DNA from: QHXW01 sp035297145 | GTDB lineage: Bacteria > Acidobacteriota > Terriglobia > Bryobacterales > Bryobacteraceae | DNA length: 64,000 nt | Direction: 5' to 3' | NCBI GenBank assembly: GCA_035297145.1 | Contig: DATGZN010000113.1 | Coordinates: 170,510 to 234,509 of the forward strand | In this document: positions 35,737 through 44,791 of the stretch, one piece after another | Numbering within the stretch: the stretch's first letter is position 1 | Layout of the letters: the number at the start of each line of letters is the position of its first letter | Translations under genes and position numbers: made by a program | The notes under the pieces: model-generated | What the model saw: only the letters and a program-made list of their open reading frames with translations | Database searches by the model: none | What the model was told of the DNA's origin: nothing

Positions 35737-36906
35737 CTAAATCAAAACCAGTTCCTTCTGAATCTCGCCCGTGACGCGTGCGTCATGCTCGCCCACGAAA
35801 ACATTGACCTCCGACCGCACTCCGAAGTCACTCAAATAGATTCCCGGCTCAATCGAAAAGCACGTCCACGGAACGATACGCCGCTCATCGTGTGTCTCCA
35901 GGTTGTCCATATTGGCGCCGTTACCGTGGATATCCTGACCGATCGAGTGCCCTGTGCGATGCGTGAACTGCTGCCCGAAGCCCTGGCCCGCAATATATGA
36001 CCGCGCCGCATCGTCTACTTCGAATCCGCGCACCACCTGGCCTGCGCTCACTGCACTCTGCACACGCCCAATGGCGCGATCGCGCGCGTCACGCACGATC
36101 GTGAAAACGCGGCGGATCTGTTCCGGCGGTTCGGCGCCGCAATAGCCTGTCCAGGTGATGTCGTAAAACACCGAATCCGGCTGATCCAGTTTGGCCCACA
36201 TGTCCAGCAGCACGAAGTCACCGCGCCGGATAGGCAGCGTCATTCCCGGTTGCGGCTCGTAATGCGGATTGGCGGCGTTCGCATTCACGCCCACGATGGG
36301 CCCATCGGGCGTAACCATGCCATGCCTGGCGAACTCCGCCAGCACAAACTTCTTGACCTCCAGCTCTTCAATCGATCCGCCATCGCGGGTCCGTTCGCCG
36401 ATCAGCTTGAATGCTTCGCGCCGCACGCGATCCACACGCCGGCCCGCCTCCAGATGCGTTTCCAGCGCCCCGGGCGTCCATCGTGCTTCAAAGTGCTGGA
36501 TCAGCTCCGCTGAACTCGCCACATCCACACCCAGCCCGCGCACCAGTTCGACCGTTCCCGCGTCGACCATGGCGACGTATGGAATCGCGCAGTTGGGTGA
36601 GTACTGCATGGCCACACGCCGCGCGCCACCCACAATGCGCCGGATGCCGTCCACCTGCTCGGTCCAACTCGAATACTGCACCTTCTCGCCTGGCAGTGCG
36701 TCGAGCATCTTCGATTCCACCCGATGCACCAGCCCTTTCGGCGCGCCGTCTGACGGAATGAAGTAATACCAGCGCCGAGTGACATGACCCGCGGGATGGA
36801 ACCCGAGCACGCGGTAGGCCAGCGGATCGCGCAGGTGATGATCGAAGAACAACCAACCGTCGAGCTTCTCCTCGCGCAGTGCTTCCTGGATTTCCGCCAC
36901 GTTCAT
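35737..36906 (-). CDS. M24-family aminopeptidase P-like metallopeptidase
   Basis: 389 residues. The N-terminal creatinase-like domain (W-L-F-F-D-H-H-L-R-D-P at ~20) is followed by the pita-bread catalytic fold. The metal ligands appear in order: D in L-L-D-M-W-A, D in Y-D-I-T-W-T-G, H in H-R-T-G-H-S-I-G, E in I-E-P-G-I-Y and E in R-S-E-V-N. It probably removes N-terminal residues before proline from peptides. The POT peptide transporter lies just upstream on the same strand, which suggests a peptide-use pair. Confidence 0.9.
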   Translation of the reverse strand: MNVAEIQEALREEKLDGWLFFDHHLRDPLAYRVLGFHPAGHVTRRWYYFIPSDGAPKGLVHRVESKMLDALPGEKVQYSSWTEQVDGIRRIVGGARRVAMQYSPNCAIPYVAMVDAGTVELVRGLGVDVASSAELIQHFEARWTPGALETHLEAGRRVDRVRREAFKLIGERTRDGGSIEELEVKKFVLAEFARHGMVTPDGPIVGVNANAANPHYEPQPGMTLPIRRGDFVLLDMWAKLDQPDSVFYDITWTGYCGAEPPEQIRRVFTIVRDARDRAIGRVQSAVSAGQVVRGFEVDDAARSYIAGQGFGQQFTHRTGHSIGQDIHGNGANMDNLETHDERRIVPWTCFSIEPGIYLSDFGVRSEVNVFVGEHDARVTGEIQKELVLI

Positions 36907-36922
36907 CGCCCGGTCTCCTGAT

Positions 36923-38431
36923 TCACTTCACGCCCGACATCAATCGCACCGTCGGCTTGATAAGCAACACCAATATCACCGCGGCGCCGACTCCAAAAAC
37001 CGCGACCGTCCCGAACAGGCTGGGCAGCGACATCGATTCATATACCGATGCCGCTTTCCCCGCCAGATAGTCCCCGATGCTGATGGAAACGAACCACAGC
37101 CCCATCATGAATCCAGCCACGCGCGCCGGTGCGAGCTTGGTCATGGCGCTCAATCCCACCGGGCTTAGACAGAGTTCTCCGATCGTGTGCAGCAGGTAGG
37201 TGACGTTCAGCCACCACATGGAAACCAGCAACCCCCCACCAGCCTTCGATGCCCCCCAGGCCAGCACGGCGAAACCTGCCCCGCCGAACAGCAGCCCCAG
37301 TGAGAATTTTGCCGGGCTGGAGGGTTCTCGGTCGCTCATCCTCGTCCACAGCCAGGCGAATACCGGCGCCAGGAGCACAATGAAGGCCGGCTGCACGAAT
37401 TGAAACCAGCTTGCGGGAAACTGGAAATCGAAAATGTGGCGATTGGTACTTCGCTCGGCAAAGAGGTTGAGTGATGAGCCGGCCTGTTCGAACATGGACC
37501 AGAACAGCGCCGAAGCGAGAAATAGAACCAGAATCGCGGCCGAGCGCTTCCGCTCCGTGGCCGACCAGCCGCGCCCGAAGATCAGCCAGGCGAACACGGC
37601 CACGGAAATGATCACCAGCACCACGCCTAGCGCATTCGAAATCATCTCCGCGGAGAACTCCACAACGCCCGTCGCTGCTAGCCCACCCACCAGTCCGACT
37701 AACGCCAGCCCGCCTATTACTCCCGCGAGCGCATTCCGCCTCTGGCGCTTCGCAGCTTCCGGACTTTCGGCCGCCGCCGGATGCAGCCCCGCCGCGCCCA
37801 TATATTTACCGCCGAGCGCGAATTGAATGACGCCGGCGAGCATTCCGACTCCCGCCAGACCAAATCCCAATCGCCAACTGATCCGTTCCCCCACCCAGCC
37901 GCAAGGCAGGGGCGAGATCAACGCACCCAGATTGATGCCCATGTAGAAAATGGAAAATCCGGAATCACGGCGATGGTCGCCAGCCGCATAGAGTTGGCCC
38001 ACAATGGTACTGACGTTCGGCTTCAAAAGGCCCGTGCCCAGCATCAGCAGCACAAGGCCCGCATAGAAAACCGATGTACTGGGCGCCATCAGGCAGAACT
38101 GCCCCGCCGCGATCAGAATGCCACCGTAGAGCACCGCGCGCCGCTGGCCCGTGATGCGATCCGCAACCCATCCGCCCGGCAGGCAGAGCAGATAGACCAT
38201 CGCCGTGTACAGCCCATACACCGCTCCGCCTTTGGCGACACCGAAACCTAAGCCGCCGCGCGCCACCGGCGCCGTCATGAACAGAATCAGGAGCGCGCGC
38301 ATCCCGTAGTAGCTGAAGCGCTCCCACATTTCGGTGAAGAACAGAGTGGCGAGACCGCGCGGATGGCCGAAAAAACTCCGGTCGGCGTGCGTGGCGTGTA
38401 AAGGTGGCGCGATGTCAGGCGGCGTTGCCAT
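36923..38431 (-). CDS. POT/PTR-family proton-dependent peptide transporter
   Basis: 502 residues, about 14 hydrophobic segments. Family signatures are F-F-T-E-M-W-E-R-F-S-Y-Y-G-M-R at ~30 (the E-x-x-E-R-F-x-Y-Y motif) and F-S-I-F-Y-M-G-I-N-L-G-A at ~140. Members import di- and tripeptides with protons. The M24 peptidase gene follows 16 bp downstream, so the two probably form an operon. Confidence 0.92.
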   Translation of the reverse strand: MATPPDIAPPLHATHADRSFFGHPRGLATLFFTEMWERFSYYGMRALLILFMTAPVARGGLGFGVAKGGAVYGLYTAMVYLLCLPGGWVADRITGQRRAVLYGGILIAAGQFCLMAPSTSVFYAGLVLLMLGTGLLKPNVSTIVGQLYAAGDHRRDSGFSIFYMGINLGALISPLPCGWVGERISWRLGFGLAGVGMLAGVIQFALGGKYMGAAGLHPAAAESPEAAKRQRRNALAGVIGGLALVGLVGGLAATGVVEFSAEMISNALGVVLVIISVAVFAWLIFGRGWSATERKRSAAILVLFLASALFWSMFEQAGSSLNLFAERSTNRHIFDFQFPASWFQFVQPAFIVLLAPVFAWLWTRMSDREPSSPAKFSLGLLFGGAGFAVLAWGASKAGGGLLVSMWWLNVTYLLHTIGELCLSPVGLSAMTKLAPARVAGFMMGLWFVSISIGDYLAGKAASVYESMSLPSLFGTVAVFGVGAAVILVLLIKPTVRLMSGVK

Positions 38432-38452
38432 ACGGAAACCGGCACCGCCAGT

Positions 38453-38746
38453 TTAACCGGTTGGTGCGCTGGATGCCAGCTTGCGCTCCAGTTGCTCTTG
38501 ACTGATCCCGTCGATCTCCACCACTTTCATCCGGCTGGTCAATCCCGAGACAATGCGCACGCGCGATTTCGCCACGCCCGCGACATCCGCGAAGAACGCA
38601 ATGCACGCGTCATTCGCTTTTCCGTCCACCGGCGGCGCGGCCACTTGCAGCCGGTACGCATTCTCCAGGCGCCCGGCTACGCGCGTCGCTTTGGCGCGTG
38701 GCTGCACCTTCACGGTAATGCGCGCTCGTGCGTCTTCTTTTCCCAT
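38453..38746 (-). CDS. DUF167/YggU-family small protein
   Basis: 97 residues. I-T-V-K-V-Q-P-R-A-K-A-T-R-V at ~10 and V-D-G-K-A-N-D-A-C-I-A-F-F-A at ~43 are the family hallmarks, with V-S-G-L-T-S-R-M-K near the end. The function is unknown in all bacteria. The ATG at 38746 is used because the conserved domain begins there; the open frame above it lies over the ABC gene, which it overlaps by 37 bp. Confidence 0.85.
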   Translation of the reverse strand: MGKEDARARITVKVQPRAKATRVAGRLENAYRLQVAAPPVDGKANDACIAFFADVAGVAKSRVRIVSGLTSRMKVVEIDGISQEQLERKLASSAPTG

Positions 38747-39933
38747 GTCACCCGGGCCCTCAAATTCGCCACGCCTGCCAGCGCGCGCGCGTCCAACACG
38801 TCGAATGCCAAAACGTCGTCCAGCCAGTCGTGACTCGATCCGTCCGTTTTTTGCGTCGCGACGGTCAGCGTGTACGCCTGTGGTGCCAGCCAGCACTCGA
38901 ATTGGAATTCCAGATCCAACTGGTCTCCCGCGTCGAATCGTCCCAGCTCGATCTGCTCCACACGCGTATTGGTTCCGTAGACCTCCATACCAATGCGGTT
39001 TCGGATCAGTATGCCCACCATCAGATCGGCTTTCGTCTCGTGAAAAACCGAACGCACGCGCACGCGAACGGTTTCGCCGCTGGTCACCGTGTTTATGGGA
39101 AAGCCGTTTATGTCCACGAGCTGCACGTCGACAATCTCGCTCGTACGGTCGCCGTGCCGGAAGCCTGCCCGAAGCCCCGCCTGCTCCGCCGGTTCGCGAT
39201 CGGCACGCTGCCTTTCCAGCACCAGGCCGACATATTGATTGATCACATCACTCGGCTCGCCATGTGTGCGAATCTGCCCTTCCACCAGCAGCAGCGCCCG
39301 ATCCGAAAGTTGCTTCACCAGCGCGAGATCGTGCGACACGAACAGCACCGTGATCTTTCGCTCGCGCAGCTCCTGAAACTTGCGCACGCACCGGTTGGCG
39401 AAAACAGCGTCACCCACGGCAAGGGCTTCGTCCACCACCAGGATATCCGGCTCCACATGAATCGCCGTTGCAAACGCCAGCCGCACGTACATCCCGCTCG
39501 AATACTCTTTCACCGGCCGGTCGAAGAATTCGCCGATGTCCGCGAATGCCGCGATCGAAGGCAGTGCCCGCTCGATCGCGCCGCGGCTGAGCCCCATAAT
39601 CTCGCCATTGAGAAAGACGTTCTCGCGTCCCGTGAATTCCGGATTGAATCCCGCGCCCAGCTCCAATAGCGCCGCGATCCGGCCGGCCGTTACGACGCGT
39701 CCCGTGGTCGGTTGCAGAATGCCGCACACGATCTGCAACAGCGTGCTTTTTCCGCACCCGTTCGGCCCCACGATGCCGAGCGTCTGGCCCTTCTCGACCT
39801 GAAGACTGACATCGCGCAGCGCCCAGAACTCGTGATACAGCGCTCGGGATTGAAATGGAATCAGCTCGCGGATCCGGTCGGCCGGACGCGGATACTGCCG
39901 ATACAGCTTGGAAACATTCTGAACCAGGACCAT
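38710..39933 (-). CDS. ABC transporter ATP-binding protein, Wzt-like polysaccharide export
   Basis: 407 residues. The ATPase has Walker A G-P-N-G-C-G-K-S-T at ~62, signature Y-S-S-G-M-Y-V-R-L and Walker B I-L-V-V-D-E-A-L-A-V-G-D. The remaining ~170 residues form a C-terminal beta domain like the Wzt carbohydrate-binding region. The start M-V-L-V-Q-N-V-S is chosen because ABC domains begin there. The cognate Wzm permease is not in the window next to it, so it would pair with a distant gene. Role: exporting O-antigen or another cell-surface glycan. Confidence 0.87.
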   Translation of the reverse strand: MVLVQNVSKLYRQYPRPADRIRELIPFQSRALYHEFWALRDVSLQVEKGQTLGIVGPNGCGKSTLLQIVCGILQPTTGRVVTAGRIAALLELGAGFNPEFTGRENVFLNGEIMGLSRGAIERALPSIAAFADIGEFFDRPVKEYSSGMYVRLAFATAIHVEPDILVVDEALAVGDAVFANRCVRKFQELRERKITVLFVSHDLALVKQLSDRALLLVEGQIRTHGEPSDVINQYVGLVLERQRADREPAEQAGLRAGFRHGDRTSEIVDVQLVDINGFPINTVTSGETVRVRVRSVFHETKADLMVGILIRNRIGMEVYGTNTRVEQIELGRFDAGDQLDLEFQFECWLAPQAYTLTVATQKTDGSSHDWLDDVLAFDVLDARALAGVANLRARVTWEKKTHERALP

Positions 39934-40011
39934 CAGGTCTAATTGATGACGATAGCGCGCGGGGAGGGGAATTGCCAACGATCGCCGCTGCGGCTGCTAT
40001 CATGTGATGCC

Positions 40012-40974
40012 GTGCCGTACTCTCGAACCGTAGTCACTTGTTTGGTGATTGGCCTCTCTCTGCTCGGTTGTCGCGGGCAGCGCAAGAAGGTGATCGCCGT
40101 GGTCCCCAAGGCGACCTCTCACCTATTTTGGGTTTCGATCCACGCTGGCGCCGCGGCGGCCGGCAATGATCTCGGTGTCGAGGTGGATTGGAACGGTCCC
40201 GCAACCGAAACGGATTACAGCCGGCAGATCCAGATTGTCGACTCCATGATCGCCCGCCGCGTTGATGGCCTCGCGCTGGCGGCTCAGGATCGCACCGCGC
40301 TCGATGCCTCGCTCGACCGTGCCGCGCGCGAGGGAATCCCCGTCACTGTCTTTGATTCGGGCGTTGATTCCACCAACTACATGACCTTCGTCGCGACCAA
40401 TAACTACGAGGCCGGGCAGATGGCCGCGCGCAAAATGGCCGAGCTGCTGAATCGCAAAGGATCGATCGCCATGGTCCAGCACGTGCCCGGAAGCAACTCG
40501 ACCACGGAACGCGAGCACGGCTTTGAAGAAACCATGGCCAAGGAATTTCCGCACATTCAAATCGTGCAGAAGCAATACGGCATGTCGGATCGTTCCAAGG
40601 CCATGGCGGCGGCGGAAAATATTCTGACCGCCCATCCGAATCTGGATGGCATCTTCGCGTCCACCGAGCCGAGCTCCGTTGGAACGTCGCTGGCGCTTAA
40701 ATCCCGCCACCTGGATGGAAAAATCAAGTTCGTCGCCTTCGACGCCACCGATAGCATGATCGAGGACCTGAAGGGAGGGACCATCGATGCACTGGTGGCG
40801 CAAGACCCATTCCGCATCGGCTACGAAGCGGTTCAGACACTCGTCGATAAACTGAACGGCAAAACGCCGCCCAAACGCATCGACCTCAGCGCGCACGTGA
40901 TCGTGAAATCCGATCTGGAAAAGCCCGAAATCAAGTTGCTGCTGAATCCGGATGTGAAGAAGTATTTGCCGTGA
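40012..40974 (+). CDS. Sugar-binding lipoprotein (periplasmic-binding protein type 1)
   Basis: 320 residues. The leader V-T-C-L-V-I-G-L-S-L-L-G-C contains a lipobox, so the protein is probably anchored in the membrane. The mature part has the ribose/galactose-binding fold: K-K-V-I-A-V-V-P-K-A-T at ~30, D-G-L-A-L-A-A-Q-D at ~85, F-D-S-G-V-D at ~115 and G-I-F-A-S-T-E at ~210. The GTG at 40012 gives a normal lipoprotein leader; the longer frame lacks one. No ABC permease or ATPase for sugars is adjacent, so it is an orphan receptor. Confidence 0.83.
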   Translation: MPYSRTVVTCLVIGLSLLGCRGQRKKVIAVVPKATSHLFWVSIHAGAAAAGNDLGVEVDWNGPATETDYSRQIQIVDSMIARRVDGLALAAQDRTALDASLDRAAREGIPVTVFDSGVDSTNYMTFVATNNYEAGQMAARKMAELLNRKGSIAMVQHVPGSNSTTEREHGFEETMAKEFPHIQIVQKQYGMSDRSKAMAAAENILTAHPNLDGIFASTEPSSVGTSLALKSRHLDGKIKFVAFDATDSMIEDLKGGTIDALVAQDPFRIGYEAVQTLVDKLNGKTPPKRIDLSAHVIVKSDLEKPEIKLLLNPDVKKYLP

Positions 40975-41035
40975 GGTTCCGCCGTAGCGCAGGGGCGCGG
41001 TTTTTGCGAGCACCTGCGGGGTTTCTCTGACGGTG

Positions 41036-41451
41036 CTATGCGATTCCGTAAAGAGGAGCAGCCGCCTCCGGGCTCAGCACTCTTACTGGTGAGCGCGGAA
41101 AGCCTTTTGGATCGCGACTGACGATCGCTTCACATTTGGTTGATTCGGCGGCTGCGGCTGTAACCGCGTCTTCAAAATCAACCCAGCCAAACTGTAGTGC
41201 CCGGCGTAGCACCTGCATATCCACAGCCGCCACATCGAGGACTTGCAGGATCGATTCCACTGTGTTGCGAGCGACCGTACCACCTAGCTGGCCCTTCAAG
41301 ATTAGTGGATCGTAGTCACCGCGTGACCTGCGAGTACACCCGCCACTTGGCCCTTCTCAACGGCTGCCCACACCGCCGAACTCGCAGCCGCATGCGGAGC
41401 GCCATCCAGAAAAATGTCGAGGATGACATTGATATCCAGAAGAATTCTCAT
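41036..41451 (-). pseudogene. PIN-domain toxin relic (VapC-like), one-base frameshift
   Basis: The frame from ATG at 41451 reads M-R-I-L-L-D-I-N-V-I-L-D-I-F-L-D-G-A-P-H and stops after 49 codons at T-T-I-H. One missing base there restores Y-I-L-K-G-Q-L-G-G, running to V-S-R-D-P-K-G-F and L-S-P-E-A at 41036. The first and last acidic PIN residues are visible. The ATG overlaps the upstream antitoxin stop. The shifted product would lack half the active site. Confidence 0.75.
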
Positions 41452-41657
41452 CGGTACTTTCGGATTAAGTGCCGCTTGTAGTCTGACGGATCCGCGTTCT
41501 TGAGAATTCCCCGTATGGATCGAAGGACTGGAGTATCCGTCAGTGTCCCTTCCGTTCGTCTGGACACCAAATCCAGGTAGCTCTCTACCAGTGCGGAAAC
41601 AGACACGCCGCGCGTGCGCGCATATCGCTTGGCGCGCTCAATCACGGAATCATCCAC
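41448..41657 (-). CDS. Antitoxin of the broken PIN toxin
   Basis: 69 residues. D-D-S-V-I-E-R-A-K-R-Y-A and S-V-S-A-L-V-E-S-Y-L match the short ribbon-helix-helix-like antitoxins that precede PIN toxins. The only start codon is a GTG inside the conserved opening. Upstream in-frame codons (A-L-I-L-S) look like the missing first strand but have no ATG, GTG or TTG, so the true start may have been lost. It overlaps the toxin relic by 4 bp (ATGA). Confidence 0.6.
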   Translation of the reverse strand: MDDSVIERAKRYARTRGVSVSALVESYLDLVSRRTEGTLTDTPVLRSIRGILKNADPSDYKRHLIRKYR

Positions 41658-41687
41658 ACTGAGAATCAGCGCACTACCTAGCGCCTT

Positions 41688-41713
41688 CTATCTAGAATCT
41701 GTAGTACTATCTA
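41688..41713. promoter_or_regulatory. Possible VapB operator between the two toxin-antitoxin loci
   Basis: CTATCTA occurs at 41688-41694 and again at 41707-41713, with the palindrome TAGTACTA (41702-41709) touching the second copy. The AT-rich block lies 14 bp before the intact antitoxin ATG, where VapBC complexes usually bind. Confidence 0.35.
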
Positions 41714-41726
41714 TATAGGCTGACTT

Positions 41727-41987
41727 ATGCCTCTCAGCATTAAACATCCCGAGGCTGACCGGCTCGCTCGGGAACTTGCCGCCAGAACCGGCGAAACCCT
41801 CACCGAAGCCGTCATGACTGCCCTGCGCGAGCGGCTCGACCGTCACTCCGGCCGCAAGCACCCCCTGCGCTTGCGCGACGAACTCAGGGCGATTCGCGAG
41901 CGCTGCGCGAAGTTGCCTGTGCTCGACAACCGGACACCCGACCAAATCCTCGGTTATGATGAGCGCGGCCTGCCGTATGGTCATTGA
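41727..41987 (+). CDS. vapB: VapB-family antitoxin
   Basis: 86 residues. The opening M-P-L-S-I-K-H-P-E-A-D-R-L-A-R-E-L-A and T-G-E-T-L-T-E-A-V match the Rv0623/PSK-type VapB antitoxins, with an N-terminal DNA-binding ribbon-helix-helix and a C-terminal toxin-binding tail (I-L-G-Y-D-E-R-G-L). It overlaps the toxin gene by 11 bp. The pair probably represses its own promoter. It is the functional neighbour of the decayed PIN locus on the other strand. Confidence 0.87.
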   Translation: MPLSIKHPEADRLARELAARTGETLTEAVMTALRERLDRHSGRKHPLRLRDELRAIRERCAKLPVLDNRTPDQILGYDERGLPYGH

Positions 41988-42378
41988 TCCATCCGCCTTG
42001 CTCGCAATCTTCTTCGATGAACCCGACGCGCCGGCGTTCGAAGCAGCCATTGAAGCCGACCCCAACCGTCTGATCTCCGCGGCCTCGGTCCTGGAAACTG
42101 CCATCGTATTAGGCTCGCGCTACGGTGACACTGGCGAACGCGAGTTCGATCTGTTTCTGCACAAGGCCAAAGTACAAACGGTATCCGTCACCGAAGAGCA
42201 GGCGGAAGTTGGCAGGCTCGCTTACCGGACCTACGGCAAGGGACGACACCCGGCGGCTTTGAATTTTGGCGACTGCTTCTCCTACGCCTTATCCAAGACC
42301 TCCGGCGAGCCTCTTCTCTTCAAGGAGGGCGACTTCGCACAGACGGACATCGAGCGTGTCGCGCTGCCGCCCGCGTGA
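41977..42378 (+). CDS. vapC: VapC-family PIN-domain ribonuclease toxin
   Basis: 133 residues. PIN acidic residues are present: D in M-V-I-D-P-S-A-L, E in A-S-V-L-E-T-A, D in N-F-G-D-C-F-S-Y-A and D in F-K-E-G-D-F. The ATG at 41977 is chosen because the conserved first strand starts there. Family members cleave tRNA or rRNA when freed from VapB. No frameshift or missing residue is seen, so the pair should be active. Confidence 0.9.
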   Translation: MVIDPSALLAIFFDEPDAPAFEAAIEADPNRLISAASVLETAIVLGSRYGDTGEREFDLFLHKAKVQTVSVTEEQAEVGRLAYRTYGKGRHPAALNFGDCFSYALSKTSGEPLLFKEGDFAQTDIERVALPPA

Positions 42379-42385
42379 GGTCAGC

Positions 42386-42577
42386 TTGCTTACACCACGC
42401 CGCTCCCGTCTTTACGCCTGGTGGTACCTCACCATCGCTGTGGGCTTCCTGCTGCTCGCCATCAACAGAATGCTGGTCGGAGAAAAAACCTGGCTGATCG
42501 TTTTGCGAGTTGTCATCGCTGCCGGGTTCGCCGCGCTGGGCTACATGGAGCTGCGTGCCCACTCGCGCACCAAGTGA
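42386..42577 (+). CDS. Small membrane protein
   Basis: 63 residues from a TTG at 42386, with GTGAGG 8-13 nt upstream overlapping the end of vapC. Two hydrophobic segments (L-T-I-A-V-G-F-L-L-L-A-I at ~17 and V-L-R-V-V-I-A-A-G-F-A-A-L at ~38) are separated by a short basic loop. It resembles small two-helix membrane proteins of unknown function. It ends 1 bp before the convergent glycosyltransferase gene. Confidence 0.5.
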   Translation: MLTPRRSRLYAWWYLTIAVGFLLLAINRMLVGEKTWLIVLRVVIAAGFAALGYMELRAHSRTK

Positions 42578-42578
42578 G

Positions 42579-43709
42579 TCACGCCTTTACGTCCTGCGCC
42601 CTGCCCTTCCATTCGCCGCCGCGGCCGGTCCAGTAGCGGATTGCAGAGTAGATGGTCGCGCCGGTATAGAACAAGGCCACTAGCGGCAGCGCCGGCGCCC
42701 ACAGGGGAGACAGACTATAGAGCCGCAGCGACGGAACATATGCCGCTATCATAAGCGCCCATGCCAGCGCACCCAGTGCCATGACGAGCGGCCTCCCAGT
42801 GAATAGCAGGAGCGGCGGCAGCAGGTAGGTTAGGAACATCCCTGCGATTGTGCCGATGAGCAAAATTGCCGAATGGCGGAGTTGCCAGAACGCCGTGCGT
42901 GAAATCATGCGGCCGATCTCGCCGAAGGTGCCATAGCCGCGAATGCTGCGCGTTTCGCGAGTAACGCCCAGCCAGATCTTCCCCCCGGTGCTCTTGACCG
43001 CCTTGGCGAGCGCGCAATCATCGATCAGCTCGCCGCTAATGGCAGCGATACCGCCGATGCGCGCAAGGGCTGCCGAGCGAAGCAGAATGCATCCACCTGC
43101 GGCTCCCGCCGTCCGATGCCGCATGTTTTCCGTCCACGCCGGTGGATAGAGCATGAAGAAGAAAAACACAAACGCCGGGATGAGCGCCTTCTCCGCGAAG
43201 GTTTCCGCGCGCAGCTTCACCATCCACGAGACCAAGTCGTAGACGCCAGCTTCAGCCCGCGCCACTAACTGCGCCAAGCCCTGGGGCGAGTGAACGATAT
43301 CGGCATCGCTGAACAGAACGTAATCCGGATGAAAGAACTCCGCCTGCTTGAGACCCTCGGCCAGCGCCCACAGCTTTCCAGTCCAGCCAGTGGCGAGCGC
43401 CGGCGCGGCGGTCACCGTCAACAGATCGGGCCGTGCGGATTTGCAAGCGATCTCGGCCGTGCAATCCGCGCTATGGTCATCCACCAGGAAAATGTGAAAC
43501 GGACCGCCGAAGTTCTGTGCTGCAAGCGAGGCGATGACGCGGCCGATCGTTTCCGCTTCATTCCGCGCCGGAATCACAATCGCAACGCGGCGTGGCGCGG
43601 ACGGCGGCAGCGCGGCTGCATCTTTCCGGAGCCGCCAAAACATCCCGCGAAACAGCACCAGATACAGCCAGATCAGCACCGCTCCGGCAGCTGCGGCGAG
43701 TTCAAGCAC
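42579..43709 (-). CDS. Family 2 glycosyltransferase, HpnB-like
   Basis: 376 residues. An N-terminal membrane helix is followed by the GT-A fold: V-A-I-V-I-P-A-R-N-E-A-E-T-I at ~43, the D-D-H-S metal site at ~77, and F-S-D-A-D-I at ~135. D-D-C-A-L-A at ~228 resembles the catalytic base region. Several C-terminal helices and the ending Y-W-T-G-R-G-G-E-W-K-G-R match the hopanoid-associated HpnB group. No squalene-hopene cyclase lies nearby, so involvement in hopanoids is only by family. Confidence 0.83.
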   Translation of the reverse strand: MLELAAAAGAVLIWLYLVLFRGMFWRLRKDAAALPPSAPRRVAIVIPARNEAETIGRVIASLAAQNFGGPFHIFLVDDHSADCTAEIACKSARPDLLTVTAAPALATGWTGKLWALAEGLKQAEFFHPDYVLFSDADIVHSPQGLAQLVARAEAGVYDLVSWMVKLRAETFAEKALIPAFVFFFFMLYPPAWTENMRHRTAGAAGGCILLRSAALARIGGIAAISGELIDDCALAKAVKSTGGKIWLGVTRETRSIRGYGTFGEIGRMISRTAFWQLRHSAILLIGTIAGMFLTYLLPPLLLFTGRPLVMALGALAWALMIAAYVPSLRLYSLSPLWAPALPLVALFYTGATIYSAIRYWTGRGGEWKGRAQDVKA

Positions 43710-43712
43710 CGT

Positions 43713-44726
43713 CTACTTCGTGTAGGTCTTCTGGTACTTGTTCCGGCTGTTGTAGATCGTCATGTCGCCGTTCGAGTCGGCGGAGACTCGCAGCCAGTCA
43801 CCGGAGTCATTCTTTTCGTCCACGTTGGCAATCATGGCCTCCGGCACATTGTGGTCGTGGCCGGCATCCACCGCGTAGTGCACCTGCCACAGGTCTTCGA
43901 GCCCGGGCGACGCATGCACCGTCTCCCAAGCCTCGGGCGATCCTCCTTTGTGCGGGCCGTTGTTCATGATGACCACGCGCGGATGCAGCGCCCGCACAAT
44001 GGCCGGCGAGTTCGATTGGTCGAGGCCGTGATGCGTGGTCAGGTAGAGGTCAACCGTCCCGATCTTGTTGTTCGGGCAGACCAGCTCGTTCTCTTTGTTC
44101 CAGGTCAGGTCGCCCATATCGATCATGCGAAAGCTGCCGTACTGGATCAGAATCCCGACTGACTGCGCGTTCTCGCTGGCGTCCACTTCCTTGGGCTTGA
44201 CGTTGGCGCATTCGGGGTTCGGCTGCCCGGCGCCGGAGAGCGCGCTCCCGACCGATGCCCCGGCCGCGGTCAGCACCGTCACATCCAGGCCTTTCACGGG
44301 AATCTTGTCGCCCGGCTTCACCTCCAGGTGGCTCCCGGCATCGCGCGCCTTCAGATACGCGTGGTAGATCCGGTCCGCCTCACCGCCGTGCTCGACGGAT
44401 GCGCCGTGATCGATGAAGGTCTTCACATGCATCTTGGCCACAAGCTGGGGAACGCCGCCCACATGATCGGCGTGATAGTGGGTGATCAGGAGGTAATCGA
44501 TCTCTTTCACCCCCGCCTTCTTGGCCGCGGCGGCGATGCGGAGGGCGTCGCGCGAGTTCAATCCAGGCCATCCTGTGTCCACCAGCAGAGATTGTTTCGA
44601 GGGCGGTACGATAAGCGTGGCCTGGCCGCCTTCCACGTCAACAAAATAGATCTCCAGCTCCTTGGCGGCGGACAGGATTTGGGCCCCGAACAACAGCAGG
44701 AAAGGTAAAATCAGACGATTGCGCAT
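43713..44726 (-). CDS. Exported MBL-fold (ComEC/Rec2-like) metallohydrolase
   Basis: 337 residues with a signal peptide (L-I-L-P-F-L-L-L-F-G-A, ending S-A-A-K). The metallo-beta-lactamase motif H-Y-H-A-D-H is at ~83, G-H-N... positions are replaced by D-M-G-D-L-T-W (~208) and T-T-H-H-G-L-D (~235), as in the ComEC C-terminal branch. The substrate is unknown; phosphodiesters or lactones are possible. It lies next to the glycosyltransferase on the same strand, 3 bp upstream of it. Confidence 0.85.
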   Translation of the reverse strand: MRNRLILPFLLLFGAQILSAAKELEIYFVDVEGGQATLIVPPSKQSLLVDTGWPGLNSRDALRIAAAAKKAGVKEIDYLLITHYHADHVGGVPQLVAKMHVKTFIDHGASVEHGGEADRIYHAYLKARDAGSHLEVKPGDKIPVKGLDVTVLTAAGASVGSALSGAGQPNPECANVKPKEVDASENAQSVGILIQYGSFRMIDMGDLTWNKENELVCPNNKIGTVDLYLTTHHGLDQSNSPAIVRALHPRVVIMNNGPHKGGSPEAWETVHASPGLEDLWQVHYAVDAGHDHNVPEAMIANVDEKNDSGDWLRVSADSNGDMTIYNSRNKYQKTYTK

Positions 44727-44791
44727 GGCGGCAATCGTATCACATGAGGTTGCCGGAACAACCGGTGGTAGCGTAACGTATGGAAGAATAG

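Noticed and set aside
40981..41017. Terminator after the sugar-binding lipoprotein
   Set aside because: CCGC/GCGG pairing before GGTTTTT is only 4 bp with poor loop geometry, so it is not supported.
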